From: JAWLBM01 sp041687675
GTDB taxonomy: Bacteria; Pseudomonadota; Alphaproteobacteria; Rhizobiales; Pleomorphomonadaceae
NCBI GenBank assembly: GCA_041687675.1
Contig: JAWLBM010000004.1
Coordinates: 124,001-188,000, forward strand
Length of the DNA: 64,000 bases
Reading direction: 5' to 3'
This document shows positions 49,732-58,388 of the stretch, piece by piece. Within the stretch, counting starts at the first letter, position 1; every line of letters begins with the position of its first letter. Made by a program: the position numbers and the translations under genes. A model generated the notes under the pieces. The model did not search any database and was not told the DNA's origin. It was given only the letters and a program-made list of their open reading frames with translations.

Positions 49732-51818
49732 CGAGCAATCCGGCGACCGGGGCGGCAGGCAAGGGCACGGCCGGGGCGGACTTCTGGTCGATCCACCGCC
49801 ACGGCCTCGTGCGCATCGCCGCCTGCACGCCGGCGGTGCATGTCGGCGATCCGGCAAGGAACGCGGCCGCGGTCGTCGACCTCGCCCGGCGGGCCGCCGC
49901 CGACGCGGTCGACCTCGCCGTCTTCCCGGAACTCTGCATCTCAGCCTATGCGGTGGACGACCTCCACCTGCAGGAGGCGATGATCGCCGGCGTGGACGCG
50001 GCGCTCGCCGCCGTGGTCGAGGCGAGCCGGGACATGCGCACGGTGCTGCTCGTCGGCGCGCCGGTCGCCCGCGAGGGCCGGCTCTACAACACGGCGGTGG
50101 CGATCGCCCGCGGGCGCGTGCTGGGCGCCGTGCCGAAGACCTTCCTGCCGAACTACCGGGAGTACTACGAGAAGCGCTGGTTCGCCTCCGGCGCCGGGCT
50201 CCGCGGCCTGGAGGCGGTGGTCGCCGGCCGTCGCGTGCCGTTCGGCACCGACCTTCTGTTCGAGGCCTCCGACCTGCCGGGGTTCGTCTTCCACGTGGAG
50301 ATCTGCGAGGACTACTGGGCCCCGACGCCGCCCTCGACCCTCGGCGCGCTCGCCGGCGCGACGATCCTCTGCAACCTCTCCGCCTCCAACATCGTGGTCG
50401 GCAAGGCGGTGGACCGGGCGCTGCTCTCGGCTTCGCAGTCGATGCGGCAGGTGGCGGCCTACGTCTATTCCGCGGCCGGGCCGGGGGAGAGCACGACGGA
50501 CCTCTCCTGGGACGGCCAGGGGATGATCCACGAGATGGGCGACCTCCTCGCCCGCTCCGAGCGCTTCCTGCGCGCCCCGCAGTTCGCCGCCGCGGACGTC
50601 GACACCCGGCGGATCCTGCAGGAGCGGCTGCGCACGCCCACCTTCAACGACGCCGCAGCGCTCGCCGGCCACCCGGAGACGTCGATGCGCCGCGTCGCCT
50701 TCGCCCACGAGCCGGACTTCGCCGACGTCGGCCTGAAGCGGCCGGTGCGCCGCTTCCCCTTCGTGCCGAACGACCGCGAGCACCTCGACCTCGATTGCTA
50801 CGAGAGCTTCAGCATCCAGGTGGAAGGCCTCGCCCGCCGCTTCGAGGCGACCCGTGGCGACACCATGGTGATCGGCGTCTCCGGCGGGCTCGATTCCACC
50901 CACGCGCTGATCGTCGCCGCCAAGGTCTGCGACAGGCTGGGGCTGCCGCGCTCGCGCATCCTCGGCTTCACCATGCCGGGCTTCGCCACCGGCGAGTCCA
51001 CCAAGGCCAACGCCTGGGCGCTGATGCGCGCCCTCGGGGTGACCGCGGACGAGATCGACATCCGCCCGGCGGCGATGCAGATGCTCTCCGACATGGGCCA
51101 CCCCTTCGCCAGGGGCGAGCCGGTGCACGACGTCACCTTCGAGAACGTCCAGGCGGGGATGCGCACCGACTATCTCTTCCGCCTCGCCAACCAGCGCCAG
51201 GGCTTCGTGATCGGCACCGGCGACCTCTCCGAGATGGCGCTCGGCTGGGCCACCTACGGCGTCGGCGACCAGATGAGCCACTACGCCGTCAACACCGGGG
51301 TGCCGAAGACGCTGATCCAGTACCTGATCCGCTGGACCGTCCGCACCGAGCAGTTCGACGACGAGGTCGCCCGCACGCTGACGGCGATCCTCGAGACGGA
51401 GATCTCGCCCGAACTGGTGCCGGCGGACGCGGAAGGAAACATCCAGAGCACAGAGGACCGCATCGGCCCCTACGAGCTGCACGACTTCTTCCTGTTCCAC
51501 ATCCTGCGCTACGGCCTCGCGCCCTCCAAGGTCGCCTTCCTCGCCTGGCACGCCTGGAACGACCCCGCCAGGGGCCTCTGGCCGTTCGAATTCCCGGACG
51601 GCAAGAAGAACGCCTACGACCTGCCCACCATCGTCAAGTGGCTGGAGACGTTCCTCTATCGCTTCTTCACCATCAGCCAGTTCAAGCGCTCGGCGATCCC
51701 CAACGGGCCGAAGGTCTCGGCCGGCGGCTCGCTGTCGCCCAGGGGCGACTGGCGGGCGCCGTCCGACGGTACCGCCGAGACCTGGCTGAGGGAACTGAGG
51801 GAGAACGTGCCGAACTGA
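49728..51818 (+). CDS. nadE: Glutamine-dependent NAD+ synthetase
   Basis: A 696-residue two-domain enzyme amidating nicotinate adenine dinucleotide to NAD+. Residues about 20-300 are a nitrilase-type glutaminase with triad Glu (FPELCISAY), Lys (PKTFLPNY) and Cys (VEICEDYW). Residues about 330-690 are the synthetase with the PP-loop GVSGGLDSTHAL and the GTGDLSEMALGW motif. Length and order match the long bacterial NadE. It starts at a GTG overlapping the pncC stop. Confidence 0.95.
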   Translation: MTSNPATGAAGKGTAGADFWSIHRHGLVRIAACTPAVHVGDPARNAAAVVDLARRAAADAVDLAVFPELCISAYAVDDLHLQEAMIAGVDAALAAVVEASRDMRTVLLVGAPVAREGRLYNTAVAIARGRVLGAVPKTFLPNYREYYEKRWFASGAGLRGLEAVVAGRRVPFGTDLLFEASDLPGFVFHVEICEDYWAPTPPSTLGALAGATILCNLSASNIVVGKAVDRALLSASQSMRQVAAYVYSAAGPGESTTDLSWDGQGMIHEMGDLLARSERFLRAPQFAAADVDTRRILQERLRTPTFNDAAALAGHPETSMRRVAFAHEPDFADVGLKRPVRRFPFVPNDREHLDLDCYESFSIQVEGLARRFEATRGDTMVIGVSGGLDSTHALIVAAKVCDRLGLPRSRILGFTMPGFATGESTKANAWALMRALGVTADEIDIRPAAMQMLSDMGHPFARGEPVHDVTFENVQAGMRTDYLFRLANQRQGFVIGTGDLSEMALGWATYGVGDQMSHYAVNTGVPKTLIQYLIRWTVRTEQFDDEVARTLTAILETEISPELVPADAEGNIQSTEDRIGPYELHDFFLFHILRYGLAPSKVAFLAWHAWNDPARGLWPFEFPDGKKNAYDLPTIVKWLETFLYRFFTISQFKRSAIPNGPKVSAGGSLSPRGDWRAPSDGTAETWLRELRENVPN

Positions 51819-51833
51819 CCGGGCCACGAAAAA

Positions 51834-51863
51834 GGCCGCCGCGCTCCGTCCGGGGCGGCGGCC
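51834..51863. terminator. Hairpin after nadE
   Basis: A 9-base-pair stem (GGCCGCCGC / GCGGCGGCC) with a 12-base loop lies 15 bases after the nadE stop and is preceded by five A. On the plus strand no U-run follows; on the minus strand the A-run becomes a U-run. Probably a terminator, possibly stronger in the minus direction. Confidence 0.5.
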
Positions 51864-52030
51864 GAGGAAGTCGCCGGCGGCCGGTCAATCCGGGTTGAGC
51901 CGCCGGCATCTGCAACCATAGGCATTCGATCGCCGGATGCAAGCCGGACGTGAACGGGTCCGCATGTTCGCGGCGCGACAGGCTGGTCCGTGGTGCTATC
52001 CTCGGGCGGCACGGGCAGGGGAGACCGAGA

Positions 52031-52528
52031 ATGTATTCAGAGATGAAGGGATCGGCGCACGCCATGGCGCCCGCCGAGATCGCCGTCGCGGCGATGCCCG
52101 AGGACGAGCGTGTGTGGGTGCCGCAGGCGCCCGACGTGTGGTTCCGGCCGCTGATGCTGAACACGCTGCAGGGCCAGTGGTGCAACCTCCTCAGGGTGCG
52201 CCGCTCGGGCGTCCTGTCGCGGCACGTCCATCCGAACCCGGTGCACGGCTTCGTGCTGAAGGGCCGCTGGCGCTACCTCGAGCACGACTGGATCGCCGAG
52301 ACCGGCTCCTATGTCTTCGAGCCGCCCGGCGAGATCCACACCCTCACGGTGCCGGAGGACTGCGCGGAGATGATCACCTTCTTCAACATCACCGGCTGCA
52401 TGGTCTACCTCGACACCGATAACCGCCACGTCGGCTATGAGGACGTCTTCACCAAGATCGACATGTGCCGGCGGCACTACGCGGCCGTCGGCCTCGGCGC
52501 CGACTACGTCGACCAGTTCGTGCGCTGA
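52031..52528 (+). CDS. Cupin-type dioxygenase (2,4'-dihydroxyacetophenone dioxygenase family)
   Basis: A 165-residue single-domain cupin. The metal-site motif HVHPNPVHGFVLKGRWRYLE supplies several His, and GSYVFEPPGEIHTL supplies the second cupin motif. It resembles the ChrR-like/DAD family of Fe(II) dioxygenases that cleave C-C bonds in hydroxyketones or diketones. ATG 52031 follows a purine-rich leader. It is the first gene of a catabolic cluster with an SDR directly after it, but homology alone cannot give a substrate. Confidence 0.8.
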   Translation: MYSEMKGSAHAMAPAEIAVAAMPEDERVWVPQAPDVWFRPLMLNTLQGQWCNLLRVRRSGVLSRHVHPNPVHGFVLKGRWRYLEHDWIAETGSYVFEPPGEIHTLTVPEDCAEMITFFNITGCMVYLDTDNRHVGYEDVFTKIDMCRRHYAAVGLGADYVDQFVR

Positions 52529-52588
52529 GGGTGGCGGCCATGGACGACGTCGGCCGAATGGGCACGCGGCTGGTACGAGGGGCGGCGG

Positions 52589-53293
52589 GTGCTGGTCACC
52601 GGCGGCACCTCGGGGATCGGCGCGGGGCTCGCCCGCGGCTTCCTCGCGGCCGGGGCGGAGGTGGTGGCGACCGGGGTCGCCGCCGCGGAGTGCGAGGCCG
52701 CGGCCGCCGACCCGCTGCTCGGCCGCGCCGACCTCAGGACCCTCGACGTGCGCGACGGCGCGGCGGTGCGCGACCTGGTGGGCGGCCTCGGCCGCCTCGA
52801 CGCGGTGGTGAACGCGGCCGGGATCATCCGCCGTGGCGACGAGCACGACCCGGCGGTGTTCGAGGCCGTCGTCGACGTGAACCTGACCGGAACGATGCGG
52901 GTCGCGACGGCGGCGCGGCCGCTGCTGCGGGCCTCGGGCCGGGGGGCGATCGTCAACGTCGCCTCGGTGCTGAGCTTCTTCGGGGGCGGCCTGGTGCCGG
53001 GCTACGCGGCCAGCAAGGGCGGCATCGCCCAGCTGACCAAGTCGCTGGCGATCGCCTTCGCCGAGGACGGCATCCGCGTCAACGCCATCGCGCCCGGCTG
53101 GATCGAGACCCCGCTCACCGAGGCGCTCCGGGCCGACCAGGACCGCAGCGCGGCGATCCTGGCCCGCACCCCGCTGAAGCGCTGGGGACGGCCGGAGGAC
53201 CTCGTCGGGGGCGTGCTGTTCCTCTGCTCGCCCGCCGCGGCCTTCGTGACCGGCACGATCCTCACCATCGACGGGGGATACACCGCGGTCTGA
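52589..53293 (+). CDS. SDR with 5' end disrupted or frameshifted
   Basis: A 234-residue SDR (if GTG 52589 is used) with TGGTSGIG, VNAAG, catalytic YAASK and terminal TIDGG, like gluconate 5-dehydrogenase or sugar SDRs. Sequence in the same frame upstream (WARGWYEGRRVLVTGG) looks like the true N-terminus, but this frame has no start between the previous stop at 52526-52528 and 52589. An ATG with a good ribosome site at 52540 is one frame off. Either a single-base indel (real or sequencing) or a truncated beta1 strand. Confidence 0.75.
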   Translation: MLVTGGTSGIGAGLARGFLAAGAEVVATGVAAAECEAAAADPLLGRADLRTLDVRDGAAVRDLVGGLGRLDAVVNAAGIIRRGDEHDPAVFEAVVDVNLTGTMRVATAARPLLRASGRGAIVNVASVLSFFGGGLVPGYAASKGGIAQLTKSLAIAFAEDGIRVNAIAPGWIETPLTEALRADQDRSAAILARTPLKRWGRPEDLVGGVLFLCSPAAAFVTGTILTIDGGYTAV

Positions 53294-53475
53294 CCGGCGG
53301 GCCCGCCGGGCGCGTCTGCACGCACGGCGGATCGCGGTGCGCGACCGCGCATTTACGTGTGCGGATACCCGCATTGACCGGAGCCCGGCCGGGGGCGACG
53401 ATCCCAGGCGTGAGGGGCGAGACTTTCCGTTCCATTCCCGACCTGGGCGCGAGCCCGCAGCATCGGAATGAATCC

Positions 53476-54345
53476 GTGAGGGTGTCCTGTGTCGTCGATG
53501 CCAAGAACCGCCTGGGGGAGGTCCCGGTCTGGGACGTCCGCGAGCAGGCGCTCTACTGGGTCGACATCGAGGGCTGCCTGCTGCAGCGCTACCGTCCGGC
53601 GACGGGCGAGGTCGAGCGCTGGACGATGCCGGAGCGCATCGCCTGCTTCGCCCTGCGCGAGACCGGCGGCCTGATCGTCGCCTTCGCCTCGGGCATTGCC
53701 TTCTACGACCTCGACAGCGGCGCGATCGACTGGATCGCCCGGCCGGAGGCGCACCTCGCCGGCAACCGCTTCAACGAGGGCAAGTGCGACCGGCGCGGCC
53801 GCTTCTGGGCCGGGACCATGGACGACAGCCTCGCCGCCCACTCCGGCGCGCTCTACCGGGTCGACCCGGACCGGACCGTCACCAGGGTGCTCGACGGCAT
53901 CGGCATCTCCAACTCGATCGTCTGGAGCCCGGACGACACCACCTTCTATTTCGCCGACACCCTCGACGGGGCGATCGACCGCTTCGACTACGACGCGGAG
54001 AGCGGGGCGATCTCCAACCGCCGCCGCCTCGTCGACCTCTCCGGCACCGGCATCGGCCCGGACGGATCGACGGTGGACGTGGAGGGCTGCCTCTGGAATG
54101 CGCAGTGGAATGGCTGGCGCGTCGCCCGCTACGCGCCGGACGGGCGCCTGCTTGCCACCATCGAACTGCCGGTGCAGAAGCCGACGAGCTGCATGTTCGG
54201 CGGCCCGGACCTGTCCACCCTCTACGTCACCTCGGCGATCTACGACCTCACCGGGGAGGAGCACGCGCGCCAGCCGCTCGCCGGCGGCCTGTTCGCGATC
54301 GACGTCGGGGTCAGGGGGCTGCCGGAGACGCGCTTCGCCGGCTGA
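53476..54345 (+). CDS. SMP-30/gluconolactonase-family sugar lactonase
   Basis: A 289-residue six-bladed beta-propeller. The metal ligands are in LGEVPVWD (Glu), NRFNEGKCD (Asn) and GIGPDGSTVD (Asp), and ISNSIVWSPDD is a hallmark loop. Such enzymes hydrolyse aldonolactones formed by sugar dehydrogenases. GTG 53476 gives the usual family length; its ribosome site is weak. It follows the SDR and precedes the importer, consistent with an oxidative sugar route. Confidence 0.88.
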   Translation: MRVSCVVDAKNRLGEVPVWDVREQALYWVDIEGCLLQRYRPATGEVERWTMPERIACFALRETGGLIVAFASGIAFYDLDSGAIDWIARPEAHLAGNRFNEGKCDRRGRFWAGTMDDSLAAHSGALYRVDPDRTVTRVLDGIGISNSIVWSPDDTTFYFADTLDGAIDRFDYDAESGAISNRRRLVDLSGTGIGPDGSTVDVEGCLWNAQWNGWRVARYAPDGRLLATIELPVQKPTSCMFGGPDLSTLYVTSAIYDLTGEEHARQPLAGGLFAIDVGVRGLPETRFAG

Positions 54346-54539
54346 GGAGCCGGCGGCAAGATCCCCGCGGGGGGCGGGGCGAGGAGGGGGTTCGACCGGG
54401 TCCGCATCGGACCGTGGAGGAGGTCGGCCCGCCGGGGAGGAGGGGACGGGCAGCTTGGCCCGGGCCTGCTCCGCAACGAAAGGGGCCGCGGCCGGTGCCG
54501 GGCCCGCCAAGAGTGGTGCACCACAGGGAGGACAACGAC

Positions 54540-55667
54540 ATGTCGATGAAGGGACTTGCCGCTGCCGCGGTGGTCGGTTTCGGCCTCGCGGCCGTCCCGG
54601 CGCTCGCCGCCGGCCCCGAGGTCGTCTCGGGACCGGGCTTCGATCCGCAGTGCTTCAAGCCGTGGAGCGAGGACACCAAGTACTTCCAGTGGCCCGCCAA
54701 GGAGGGCCCCTACCGGATCGCCGTGGTCAACGGCTTCGTCGCCAACGTCTGGCGCATCCAGATGATCCAGACCGCCAAGGCCTATGCCGAGACGCCGGAG
54801 ATCGCCCAGGACCTCGCCGAGTTCAAGGTGGTGTCGGTGGGCACCGACATGGCCGCCCAGCTCGGAGCGGTGGAGGACTACGTCAACCAGGGCTTCGACG
54901 CCGTCCTCATCAACCCGAACACGCCGACGGGCTGGGACCGCGTCATCCGCCTCGCCAACCAGAAGGGCACCATCCTCGTCGCCTTCGACAACCAGGTCGA
55001 GAGCGACCAGATGGCCGGCATCGCCCAGGACCAGGTCGCCATGGGCCGCATGTCCGGCGAGTGGCTCGTCCAGCATGTCGGCAACAAGGGCAAGCTGCTC
55101 GAGATCCGCGGCGTGCCCGGCTTCTCCGCCGACCAGGAGCGCCATGACGGCTTCCGCTCGGTGGTCGAGGCCGACGGCAATGAGTTCGAGGTCGTCGAGG
55201 TGATCGGCAACTGGGCGCCGGGCGATTCCCAGAAGGCCACCGCCGACGCGATCGCCGCCCACGGCCGGTTCGACGGCATCTTCACCCAGGGCGGGTCCAA
55301 CGGCACCGTCCAGGCTCTGATCGACGCCGGGCACGCCTTCGTGCCGATGGCCGGCGAGGCGGAAAACCTCTTCCGCATCCAGATCGCCCAGCACGCCGAC
55401 GACGGGCTGAAGGGCATGTCCTACGGCCAGTCGCCGGCGCAGGTGGCGATCGCCCTCAAGGCCGCGATCGCGGCGCTGAAGGGCAACCCCATCCCGCAGC
55501 TCACCTCGATCCCGAACCCGGTCGTCGACTTCACCAACATGAAGGCGGGCGAGGACTACTTCCCCGACCTGACGGTGGACTTCTTCGCCGCGAACGCCTT
55601 CCCGCCCTGCGGGCTGTCGTTCACCGCGCCGCAGATCATGTCGCAGACCGGCGAGGACGCGAAGTGA
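54540..55667 (+). CDS. Sugar ABC transporter substrate-binding protein
   Basis: A 375-residue periplasmic binding protein of the ribose-type class. A Sec signal ends PALAAG near residue 22. The domain has YRIAVVNGFVANVWRIQMIQ, DAVLINPNTPTGWD, TILVAFDNQVESD and FDGIFTQGGSNGT. gggagg lies about 8 bases before ATG 54540. It starts a binding protein, double-ABC ATPase, two-permease operon. Two strong hairpins follow directly. Confidence 0.9.
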   Translation: MSMKGLAAAAVVGFGLAAVPALAAGPEVVSGPGFDPQCFKPWSEDTKYFQWPAKEGPYRIAVVNGFVANVWRIQMIQTAKAYAETPEIAQDLAEFKVVSVGTDMAAQLGAVEDYVNQGFDAVLINPNTPTGWDRVIRLANQKGTILVAFDNQVESDQMAGIAQDQVAMGRMSGEWLVQHVGNKGKLLEIRGVPGFSADQERHDGFRSVVEADGNEFEVVEVIGNWAPGDSQKATADAIAAHGRFDGIFTQGGSNGTVQALIDAGHAFVPMAGEAENLFRIQIAQHADDGLKGMSYGQSPAQVAIALKAAIAALKGNPIPQLTSIPNPVVDFTNMKAGEDYFPDLTVDFFAANAFPPCGLSFTAPQIMSQTGEDAK

Positions 55668-55682
55668 CGGCACGCCGTCCGA

Positions 55683-55742
55683 GGCGGCCCGCGACCTGAA
55701 CCCGCGGGCCGCCGGGCGCCGCCGCTCCCCTCGGCGGCGCCC
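55683..55742 (+). terminator. Two tandem GC hairpins between binding protein and ATPase genes
   Basis: Hairpin one (55683-55713) has an 11-base-pair perfect stem and 9-base loop. Hairpin two (55714-55742) has another 11-base-pair perfect stem and a 7-base loop, followed by CCTTT. They abut exactly. The position suggests strong protection of the binding-protein message and reduced read-through into the ATPase gene. Confidence 0.6.
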
Positions 55743-55771
55743 CCTTTCGACCGGGTGGGAGACACACCGAC

Positions 55772-57319
55772 ATGGCCGACCCGAACGCCGGCGCCCTGCT
55801 GGCGCTGACCGGCATCTCCAAGGCCTACGGGGGCGTGCAGGCCCTCGCCGACGTCGACTTCGCGAGCCGCGCCGGATCGATCCACGCGGTGCTCGGCGAG
55901 AACGGCGCGGGAAAGTCCACGCTGATCAAGATCATCTCCGGCGTGGTGGTGCCCGACACCGGCCTGATCCACTTCGACGGCGCCCCGGCGAAGTTCCAGA
56001 CGCCGCAGGACGCCAATGCGGTCGGCATCGTCAGCGTGTTCCAGGAACTGTCGATCATCCCGGACCTGTCGGTGGCCGACAACATCTCGATCACGCGGCC
56101 GCCCCGCCGCTTCGGCCTGATCGACCATCGGGCGCAGCGCCGGCGTGCCGAGGAACTGCTCGCCGAGGTCGGCTGCGAGGACATCAATCCGCTGACGCTG
56201 GTGCGCGACCTGCCGCTGTCGCGCCGGCAGATGGTTGAGATCGCCAAGGCGCTCGGCCGCTCCCCGAAGCTGCTCATCCTCGACGAGGCGACGTCGGCGC
56301 TGACCTCGGCGGATGTCGAGCGCGTCTACGGCATCCTGAAGCGGCTGCGCCAGGCCGGCCTGTCGCTTCTCTACATCTCCCATCGCATGCACGAGATCGA
56401 GGCGCTCGCCGACACCGTCTCCGTCTTCCGCAACGGCCGCCACGTCGAGACCTTCCCGGCGGGAACGCGGACCGGCGAGGAGGTGGTGCAGATGATGATC
56501 GGCCGCGACGTCAGCAACGTCTTCCCGGCGAAGCCCGTCCGGACCGTCGCGCCCGAGCCGGTGCTGGAGGTGGACCGCCTCTCCTGGACCGACCGCCTCT
56601 CCGACATCTCCTTCACCGCCGCCCGGGGGGAGATCGTCGGCCTCGGCGGCCTCGACGGGCAGGGCCAGCGCGAGCTTCTGCTCGCGCTCTTCGGCGTCAT
56701 GCGCGGGGTCGAGGGCACGATCCGCGTCGAGGGAAAGCCGGCGCGGCTCGCCGGCCCGTCGGCGGCGACCGCCCGGCGCATCGCCCTCATCCCCGAGGAC
56801 CGCAAGACCGAGGGCCTGATGCTGCCGATGTCGATCGCCGACAACATTTCGCTCACCGCCCTCGGGCGGATGAGCCGCGGCCTCGTGATCGACCGCGCGG
56901 AGGAGCGCCGGCGCATCGGCGAGATGGTCGACGCCCTGAAGATCAAGGTGGGCTCGGTGGACGACCCGGTCGCCACCCTCTCCGGCGGCAACCAGCAGAA
57001 GGTGGTGATCGCCAAGTGGCTGCTCACCGAGGCGCGGATCCTGCTCCTCAACGACCCCACCCGCGGCATCGACGTCGGCACCAAGGAGGAGATCTACCGG
57101 CTGCTCCGCCGCCTCGCCGACGCCGGCACAACCATCCTCCTCTACTCGACCGACTACGAGGAACTGATCGGCCTCTGCGACCGGGTGCTGATCCTCTACG
57201 GCGGGCGGATCGTCCGGGTGCTGGAGGGCGAGGAGATCACCGAGACCAACATCGTCGCCAGCGCCTTCAACCTGCCGGTCGGCGAGGCGGCGGCCGGAGC
57301 GGAGGCGGCGCGGCCATGA
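55772..57319 (+). CDS. Sugar ABC transporter ATP-binding protein, double ABC domain (RbsA type)
   Basis: A 515-residue protein with two ABC domains. N-terminal: Walker A GENGAGKST, Walker B LLILDEATSALT, but the signature is degenerate (LSRRQMVEIAKAL). C-terminal: no Walker A Lys (GLGGLDGQGQ), signature LSGGNQQK intact, and the Walker B region reads LLLNDPTRGIDVG, so the usual DEP is NDP. One composite site is therefore expected to hydrolyse ATP, as in RbsA-type proteins. It overlaps the next permease gene by four bases. Confidence 0.9.
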   Translation: MADPNAGALLALTGISKAYGGVQALADVDFASRAGSIHAVLGENGAGKSTLIKIISGVVVPDTGLIHFDGAPAKFQTPQDANAVGIVSVFQELSIIPDLSVADNISITRPPRRFGLIDHRAQRRRAEELLAEVGCEDINPLTLVRDLPLSRRQMVEIAKALGRSPKLLILDEATSALTSADVERVYGILKRLRQAGLSLLYISHRMHEIEALADTVSVFRNGRHVETFPAGTRTGEEVVQMMIGRDVSNVFPAKPVRTVAPEPVLEVDRLSWTDRLSDISFTAARGEIVGLGGLDGQGQRELLLALFGVMRGVEGTIRVEGKPARLAGPSAATARRIALIPEDRKTEGLMLPMSIADNISLTALGRMSRGLVIDRAEERRRIGEMVDALKIKVGSVDDPVATLSGGNQQKVVIAKWLLTEARILLLNDPTRGIDVGTKEEIYRLLRRLADAGTTILLYSTDYEELIGLCDRVLILYGGRIVRVLEGEEITETNIVASAFNLPVGEAAAGAEAARP

Positions 57320-58383
57320 ACGACCTCAGGATCCGCCTCTCCCAGAATATCGGGCCGATGCTGGCCCTCGCCCTGTTCCTGGTCATCTACGTCACCTACA
57401 GCGTGATGCACCCTCGGGGCTTCTCGGTCGACCTCTACGTCCAGAACTCCAACGAGGTGACCAGCCTCGTGCTGCTGGCCATGGCGCAGACGCTGCCGGT
57501 GCTGCTCGGCGGCATCGACCTCTCGGTCGGCTCGCTGATGACGCTCGTCAACGCGCTCGCCTCCGAACTTGTCGACGGCTCGCCGGCCGAGATCATCCTC
57601 GGCATGGTCGCCTGCGCCCTCGTCGGCGCCGCCGGCGGGCTTCTGAACGGCCTCATTGTCGTCTACGGCCGGCTGCAGCCGATCGTGGTGACGCTGGCGA
57701 CCGGCGCCATCTTCAGCGGCATCGCCCTGTTCATCCGGCCGACGCCCGGCGGGCGGGTCGACGGCGACCTCAACTGGGTGGCGACCAACGCGATCGCCGA
57801 GCTCCCCGCCACCTACGGCTGGTGGGACAGCGGCGAGGAACCGGTGTGGTTCGGCCTCGTCAGCGGCATCCCGATGCCGGTGGTGATCGTGCTCGCCGTG
57901 GTCGTGCTGGTCTGGCTGCCGTTCCGCAACTCGGAGACGGGCCGGGCGGTCTACGCGGTCGGCTCGAACGAGGCGGGCGCCTACATGTCGGGGGTGGAGG
58001 TGGACCGGGCGAAGCTCGCGGCCTACACCCTCGGCGGCTTCTTCGCCGGCCTCTCCGGCCTCTACTTCGCGATCCAGACCGGCAGCGGCAACGCCGACCC
58101 GATCCAGGCCGGCACCTACACGCTGAACTCGATCGCCGCGGTGGTGATCGGCGGCACCTCGATGATGGGCGGCTCCGGCGGGGTGATCGGGTCGATCTTC
58201 GGCGTCATGGTGCTGCGCTCGATCACCTTCCTGTTCCGCGTGGTCGACGCGGACTCCGCCGTCGGCTTCCTCGCCAACCCGCTGCTTCAGCCGATGTTCG
58301 AGGGCCTCATCCTGCTCTTCGCCGTCAGCCTCGGCGCGGCGCGGGTGATGCGGATGAAGAACCAGCTCCAGATCTTCAGGTGA
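57316..58383 (+). CDS. Sugar ABC transporter permease (RbsC type), first of two
   Basis: A 355-residue inner-membrane permease with about ten hydrophobic segments. The diagnostic VLLGGIDLSVGSLM is near residue 65, and VGSNEAGAYMSGVEVDRAK is the coupling loop. ATG 57316 overlaps the ATPase stop (ATGA). A second, different RbsC-type permease follows after 5 bases, so the channel is probably a heterodimer. Confidence 0.9.
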   Translation: MNDLRIRLSQNIGPMLALALFLVIYVTYSVMHPRGFSVDLYVQNSNEVTSLVLLAMAQTLPVLLGGIDLSVGSLMTLVNALASELVDGSPAEIILGMVACALVGAAGGLLNGLIVVYGRLQPIVVTLATGAIFSGIALFIRPTPGGRVDGDLNWVATNAIAELPATYGWWDSGEEPVWFGLVSGIPMPVVIVLAVVVLVWLPFRNSETGRAVYAVGSNEAGAYMSGVEVDRAKLAAYTLGGFFAGLSGLYFAIQTGSGNADPIQAGTYTLNSIAAVVIGGTSMMGGSGGVIGSIFGVMVLRSITFLFRVVDADSAVGFLANPLLQPMFEGLILLFAVSLGAARVMRMKNQLQIFR

Positions 58384-58388
58384 CGCGG

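Noticed and set aside
53360..53373. TGCGG/CCGCA dyad upstream of the SMP-30 gene
   Set aside because: Five-base arms are easily met by chance at this GC content and no family of operators matches clearly.
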